This document shows positions 6,440-9,702 of a stretch of DNA of 9,702 nucleotides, piece after piece. The stretch's first letter is position 1. Every line of letters begins with the position of its first letter. The position numbers were made by a program, and so were the translations under genes. The stretch is taken from positions 6,796 to 16,497 of the forward strand of contig QIAI01000154.1 of the NCBI GenBank assembly GCA_003224995.1. The letters are read 5' to 3'. Below the pieces are notes generated by a model that saw only the letters and a list, made by a program, of their open reading frames with translations, made no database searches and was not told the DNA's origin. The DNA comes from Acidobacteriota bacterium (GTDB lineage: Bacteria > Acidobacteriota > Terriglobia > Terriglobales > Acidobacteriaceae).

Positions 6440-7086
6440 CGAAGCAGCCACCGCACTGGAGCAGGATTTACGCTCAGCAGGTAATTCTCCACTCCAACTG
6501 CGAGATACGCGTCGTAATACGAGGGGTCTTCGGCGATTAATTTCTCGGCCAACGCGCGCGCACTCTTGATTGTGCTCAAAGCGGCAAGATTTCGTTTTTC
6601 GACCAGCGCCATGTAGTCACCGCGCAGTCCACCCACGAGAACCTTGGCGAAAATCGCGGCATGATTTTCCGGAGAGTGCGCCAGGATCTGATTGGCAATC
6701 TGCTCGCTTTTTTTCAGCTCGCCTTCAAAGGCAGCTTGCAGTTTCGGATCTGGGGCGAATTTCTCTCTTTTCTCGAACTTGGCATTGTCAATGAAGAGCT
6801 CGGACTCGAGCACGTGCATGCGGTCGAACTCTGCAAACAGATACGCGGCCCCATTGGAAACCGGTCCGAGTGGGTCTTCGGGATGGACCCGCTCCCATGC
6901 GGCGAATGTCTCGTGCGCCGAATCGAAATCCAGGTTGTACATCTGCCGGTACCCGGTCTCGAGGGTCGAGGTGTCCATCGACGTGGCCGCCGAACTTCTC
7001 GACGAGTTGCCGATGATAAAAATCATCAGCGCAACCAGCGTGCCCGTCCAAACCGTTTTGTGACCGAGGATTCTGTTTGCCGACAT
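6352..7086 (-). CDS. Exported TPR-like helical repeat protein, frame-shifted near its C-terminus
   Basis: Translation from ATG 7086 gives a signal peptide (MSANRILGHKTVW, hydrophobic TGTLVALMIFIIG, likely cleavage after SSAA near residue 34). TPR-type helix pairs follow: METGYRQMY-like TLETGYRQMYNLDFDSAHETF, ESELFIDNAKFEKREKF, KSEQIANQILAHSPENHAAIFA, and LAEKLIAEDPSYYDAYLAVGVENYLLS. The upstream TTG at 7164 would add 26 residues ahead of the signal peptide, so the ATG is preferred. After APVRWLLR (residue 216) the frame yields low-complexity residues (GTISLPTRACCWRL) and stops at 6352, while the expected helices continue in another frame to 6284. About one helical repeat is probably missing at the junction (inferred from remembered relatives). 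The role is unknown; such proteins usually act as extracytoplasmic scaffolds. It lies 246 bp downstream of the permease on the same strand, possibly in one operon. Confidence 0.65.
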   Translation of the reverse strand: MSANRILGHKTVWTGTLVALMIFIIGNSSRSSAATSMDTSTLETGYRQMYNLDFDSAHETFAAWERVHPEDPLGPVSNGAAYLFAEFDRMHVLESELFIDNAKFEKREKFAPDPKLQAAFEGELKKSEQIANQILAHSPENHAAIFAKVLVGGLRGDYMALVEKRNLAALSTIKSARALAEKLIAEDPSYYDAYLAVGVENYLLSVNPAPVRWLLRGTISLPTRACCWRLLRYAIMTATRHANC

Positions 7087-7332
7087 GGGTCGTGCTTGTC
7101 CGGGCCAAAAATGGAAGCTGCCTTTAACTCGTGACAGGATGCAGCAACCGAGCGGGATATGCAATTAAGATTCGAAAAGGACTCGTGCCGTTGCAAGGGA
7201 GACGAATTTTTTACACGCTCTTATTAGCGTAGTAGACCCGGTAATTGCGAGTGATGTACCAGGATTCATGGCGGATCACTCCCGAGCAATGTTCACACTC
7301 AGCTTGAGCGCTGTAGCGATTGCTGTGCAGGG

Positions 7333-8481
7333 TTAGCCGATATGGCGCAGGCCTTCTACGATATCGCTGCGCGAGGCATTGTAGGCGGGTACCAATGCGC
7401 TCAGCAAGCCGACCAACGCGGCCGCTGCCAGCGATAGCAATGTGATTGGGACTGTGACCTTCATGGCTGTGGGCAGTCCCGGCAGGGGAGATTTTCCAAT
7501 CAGATATAACAAAGCCGTGGCCAGGAAGACTCCGACCACGCCGCCGAGAACTGCCACCGTAACGGATTCCGCAAGACATAGTGAAAGCAGACGCGCGCGG
7601 GTGAATCCGAGGGTACGCAACACCGCTGCCTCACGCGTACGCTCGCGGATCGACAGGGCCATCGTGTTGGCACAGACAATCAGGATTGCAAAAACCACCG
7701 CTCCGCAGATGCCCAGTATGAATGCCTTCACATTTCCCAGTGTGGCAATGAAATCAAGTTGAAAAGCTTTTTCGCTTTCACTTTTCGTGGGCTCCGGCAG
7801 ATTGTGAAATACGTCGTCTATCTCCCTGGAAACCCGGGCCACATCGCTGGGCGAGTTCACCCGTATGAAATAAAAGCCTGCTTTGTCTTTGAACCAGCCA
7901 ATCGATTCCTCCAGGTACTTCGCGTGAAAATAAAGCGAATTGTTGGGAGGATCCATGCTGTAAATGCCGCGGATAGTCAGTTCCAGATTGGTCGGGAAAA
8001 TATTTCCCAGGAGCACCACTCGATCGCCGATCTTCCAGTGGTGCTTGGACGCAAGAGCCTGGTCCACCAGGCAGCCTGTGCGGTCCTGCTGCCATGCCTT
8101 CACCTGTTCGGCCGGCACAATCTTGTCAGCTGCCACCTCCATGTACTCGCTGGGATCGGTGGCGAATTGCGCGAAGAAATTTTCCGGGCGATCGTCTTTG
8201 TACTTGCCGCCGAACCGGGTCATCGCCACGACGTGCGTCACGCCTGGCAGCACGCGGATTTTGTTCCGGTAATAAGCAGGCAGGAAAAACGCAAGTGAAA
8301 CGCGGTGCCGCGTCATGATGCGCAACGCCGAGTCCGGCGCGCCCTGGTCGATGTAAAAACCTCGCCAGATCGACATCATGACTGTGAGTAGTAGAAGGGA
8401 GAAGGTGATGCTCAATATTGTGAGAACGCTACGGCGCCGGTTGCGAAACGCATTTTTGGCAACGAATTGGGCAAGCGTCAT
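7333..8481 (-). CDS. MacB/FtsX-family ABC transporter permease
   Basis: 382 residues with the layout of this family: one N-terminal membrane helix (17-38, preceded by FVAKNAFRNRRRS), a periplasmic MacB-type domain of about 210 residues (GVTHVVAMTRFGG, NFFAQFATDPSEY, GDRVVLLGNIFPTNLELTIRG), then three helices (252-273, 305-328, 343-366). The FtsX signature ANTMALSIRERTREAAVLRT and LGFTRARLL lie between helices 2 and 3. The C-terminus (PAYNASRSDIVEGLRHIG) is complete. Such permeases pair with a LolD/MacB-type ATPase to drive efflux, lipoprotein transport or mechanotransmission. No ATPase or second permease is in the window, and the region upstream of the ATG holds no intact gene. GAAGG lies only three bases before the ATG. 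The substrate cannot be deduced. Confidence 0.9.
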   Translation of the reverse strand: MTLAQFVAKNAFRNRRRSVLTILSITFSLLLLTVMMSIWRGFYIDQGAPDSALRIMTRHRVSLAFFLPAYYRNKIRVLPGVTHVVAMTRFGGKYKDDRPENFFAQFATDPSEYMEVAADKIVPAEQVKAWQQDRTGCLVDQALASKHHWKIGDRVVLLGNIFPTNLELTIRGIYSMDPPNNSLYFHAKYLEESIGWFKDKAGFYFIRVNSPSDVARVSREIDDVFHNLPEPTKSESEKAFQLDFIATLGNVKAFILGICGAVVFAILIVCANTMALSIRERTREAAVLRTLGFTRARLLSLCLAESVTVAVLGGVVGVFLATALLYLIGKSPLPGLPTAMKVTVPITLLSLAAAALVGLLSALVPAYNASRSDIVEGLRHIG

Positions 8482-8739
8482 GAGCCTTCAGCCGATATCT
8501 TTCCGAGATCCTGTCATTTAATTGTACCGCTCACTTCGCCCGGGGACGTCCCGAGCCACATGCACATTTTTGCAGTCTCGTACGCAGATGAAATGCACCA
8601 ACTCTGAAAAGTTCTGTTCTGAGTCTCTGCCGCGCCTGGCAGATGTTTGTGGACATTCACAAGGATTTGACATGCGGATGACAACCCGCCAAGGCGCCGC
8701 TTTTACTCTGTGATCATGCAATGCGTTCTGGACTAAGGG

Positions 8740-8779
8740 GTGTTCCAAACGGGGGAGCGTAGGAACGTTTCCGGAACAC
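8740..8779. repeat. Imperfect inverted repeat, 12-bp stem with 2-base bulge
   Basis: GTGTTCCAAACG (8740-8751) pairs with CGTTT (8766-8770) and GGAACAC (8773-8779), leaving CC at 8771-8772 bulged and a 14-base loop. No T-run follows on either strand, so it is not a standard intrinsic terminator. It could be an RNA element or a protein-binding site. Confidence 0.65.
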
Positions 8780-8889
8780 ATGGTGATTCCAGGAGGAAGG
8801 CGATTGCCGCAAAGAGGCTTGGGGCGGGGGTTCTGGGAGATCCGGCGCGTCACAACAAGGGCGCGTCTTTGCTCCAGAGCAACCTACCT

Positions 8890-8907
8890 TGTAAAAGAAC
8901 TTTTACA
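8890..8907. promoter_or_regulatory. Operator-like palindrome TGTAAAAG-AA-CTTTTACA
   Basis: Two perfect 8-base half-sites separated by AA, in a noncoding region. A two-base centre is too tight for a good RNA loop, so a dimeric DNA-binding protein is the likelier reader. The site is about 530 bp before the gene at 9439 and 410 bp before the permease ATG, so the target gene is unclear. The regulator is not identified. Confidence 0.45.
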
Positions 8908-9254
8908 GCGTACCGTCCATTTTGATGGCTCAATTTGGATCGAGTTGAGCTAAGTTAACGACATCAAGAATCTCCCCCCGCCATACATCGGCAGTTCTTG
9001 AAAAGACCCTGAGTGGAACGACCCTAATCCGGAAAACCCCCAATTTCCGTGTAGAAGCACATTGAAAAACCAGGCCCCTGGAAGTCGTGCTCCTAATAGG
9101 TTCGGCGATCAGCCCCATGTCGAGGCGCGTCGCCACTGCTCCGGGAAAAATAAAGCTCGCTTACATCGGCGATCAACTCACCCGTGTGAACGGCTGAGTG
9201 TTCGTCGGACCATCCCCCGATAGTTGGCGGGGACGGGCAAGGATTGCTTTACGC

Positions 9255-9417
9255 GATCTGGGAGAGGTGTGTCTCGCAAGAGACAAGATCACTCACAATC
9301 GCGGCCGCTCGCGGTGAACGCTTTGCCCAGTTGTGAGTGAGAGGTCCAAGGTGGCGTCGAAGGGATTCGAGGACAAGAGTTCCGGACCCTTGATGAGAGG
9401 TTTCGCCTGCGGAAACC
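9255..9417 (+). ncRNA. Candidate structured 5' leader (cis-regulatory RNA)
   Basis: Read as plus-strand RNA, several stems follow one another. First, GATCT/AGATC (9255-9259/9286-9290) enclose a ten-base purine-rich bulge and TGTCTC-GCAA-GAGACA (9270-9285), a 6-bp stem with a GNRA tetraloop. Second, TCACTCACAA/TTGTGAGTGA (9289-9298/9331-9340) is a perfect 10-bp stem closing a GC-rich 32-base loop, with inner CGCG/CGCG possible; its first two bases compete with the preceding stem. Third, GGTCC/GGACC (9343-9347/9384-9388) encloses TCGAA-GGGA-TTCGA (9357-9370), another GNRA-type loop. Fourth, GGTTTC/GAAACC (9399-9404/9412-9417). The ribosome binding site of the next gene follows within 11 bases, so folding could affect its translation. 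I could not match it to any riboswitch class I know. Independent function is inferred, not shown. Confidence 0.4.
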
Positions 9418-9427
9418 GCTCGTGAAC

Positions 9428-9432
9428 AGGAG
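9428..9432 (+). promoter_or_regulatory. Ribosome binding site AGGAG of the exported protein gene
   Basis: AGGAG lies six bases before ATG 9439 and fixes that start. It follows the last predicted leader hairpin closely. Confidence 0.75.
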
Positions 9433-9438
9433 CTAGTC

Positions 9439-9702
9439 ATGAAGAAACAATTGCTGGTTGCTACTGCGATTCTGTGTGTGGGTTTGGGGCTGGTAGCCAT
9501 TTCCAGTCATGGTTTGGGGGGAGCACTCAACGTCAGGCAGGCAGACGCAGCTTATCGCGACGGCGCTTACCAGGCGAAGATGGATGTCCAGAGTGGACGC
9601 AAGCCGCATTTCTCTTCGGGCCGCTGGAGCACCGATCAGGATCGCGCTTCGTTTATCGCGGGCTATGAGCAGGGCTACAAGGTGCAGAGTCGCTCCACTA
9701 AG
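9439..9702 (+). CDS. Small exported protein with GY-rich repeats, 3'-partial
   Basis: The 88 codons are open to the window edge. The product starts with MKK, a hydrophobic stretch LLVATAILCVGLGLVAISS and a plausible cleavage region near residues 22-33, so it is probably exported through Sec. The mature part has two related Tyr/Gly motifs, DAAYRDGAYQAKMDVQSGR (about 36-54) and RASFIAGYEQGYKVQ (about 69-83), around FSSGRWSTDQD. This YxxG/GYxxGY style is common in small secreted proteins of acidobacteria, but I do not recognise a named family. A good AGGAG and a structured leader precede it. Apart from the leader, its nearest upstream gene is the divergently oriented permease almost 1 kb away. 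The C-terminus lies outside the window. Confidence 0.7.
   Translation, partial: MKKQLLVATAILCVGLGLVAISSHGLGGALNVRQADAAYRDGAYQAKMDVQSGRKPHFSSGRWSTDQDRASFIAGYEQGYKVQSRSTK

Larger units (their letters stand above)
8482..9438. other. Gene-poor interval of 957 bp with several inverted repeats
   Basis: No reading frame in this stretch on either strand shows a recognisable protein, a ribosome binding site plus start, or domain-like composition; the short open frames look like chance. No tRNA T-loop motif or rRNA-like segment was seen. It holds the strong inverted repeats listed separately and weaker ones: GCTCAA/TTGAGC at 8928-8933/8945-8950, TCAAGAA/TTCTTGA at 8964-8970/8995-9001, CGGAAA/TTTCCG with a C-rich loop at 9030-9049, and CCAGGCCCCTGG at 9070-9081 inside AGCAC/GTGCT. 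Six-base stems are expected several times by chance in such a length, so only the longer ones carry weight. Confidence 0.6.

Noticed and set aside
7165..7269. 34-codon minus-strand frame starting MNPGTSLAITG with GGAG upstream
   Set aside because: Composition is unremarkable, no motif or hydrophobic segment is seen, and it competes with another frame over the same bases.
8521..8526. TACAAT on the minus strand as a -10 box for the permease
   Set aside because: No acceptable -35 element lies 16-18 bases upstream.
8518..8853. 111-codon minus-strand open frame
   Set aside because: No domain-like pattern, rich in Arg/Pro/Cys as expected of noncoding GC-rich DNA, and it contains the 8740-8779 stem.
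9120..9150. GTCGCCACTG...GGGAA resembling part of a cobalamin riboswitch core
   Set aside because: The B12 box and the other conserved blocks are missing on both sides, so the match is a short coincidence.
9235..9247. Sigma-54-like GG...GC elements before the structured leader
   Set aside because: The spacing is one base short of the strict ten between GG and GC, and flanking consensus is poor.
9224..9253. Sigma-70-like TTGGCG and TTTACG pair, 18-bp spacer
   Set aside because: The -10 element matches only half of the consensus; not enough to call a promoter.

Overview
The window looks like a chromosomal stretch from a GC-rich Gram-negative soil bacterium, most probably an acidobacterium. 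This is an inference from gene content: a degenerate M48-type protein, a leaderless Peripla_BP_4 protein, an MSHEN/GspE_N protein next to fliN, and a MacB-like permease beside a secreted TPR-type protein all resemble acidobacterial families I remember. No search was run. I see no tRNA, rRNA, CRISPR array, transposase or integrase.

Layout. (1) 1-1916, plus strand: the 3' part of an M48-like gene with a lost HEXXH motif, then a sugar-type substrate-binding protein gene that is cut short. A block of about 300 bp (end of the M48 gene, intergenic DNA, first 30 codons of the binding-protein gene) occurs twice, at 580-880 and 1427-1739. (2) 1701-2996, minus strand: a membrane diguanylate cyclase whose last codons are supplied by the antisense of the second repeat copy. 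(3) 3206-6252, plus strand: an OmpR-type response regulator fused in frame to the C-terminal two-thirds of the flagellar switch protein FliM, overlapping fliN by ATGA, then an MSHEN-domain protein. (4) 6284-8481, minus strand: a secreted TPR-like protein broken by an out-of-frame deletion, and a FtsX/MacB permease. (5) 8482-9438: nearly 1 kb with no convincing gene but several strong inverted repeats. It ends in a leader with stable predicted hairpins just upstream of (6), a small exported protein that runs off the end.

The most striking property is the number of junctions that break or fuse otherwise recognisable genes: about 1427, about 1740, about 3790, about 3966 and about 6440. Either this locus has been heavily rearranged at short homologies, or the sequence carries assembly or amplification chimeras. 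Reads spanning these five points would settle it. If real, the REC-wHTH-FliM fusion is the most interesting object: a flagellar switch fragment that has lost its usual CheY-P-binding N-terminus and its GGXG FliG contact but has gained a complete receiver domain. The second candidate is the structured leader at 9255-9417.
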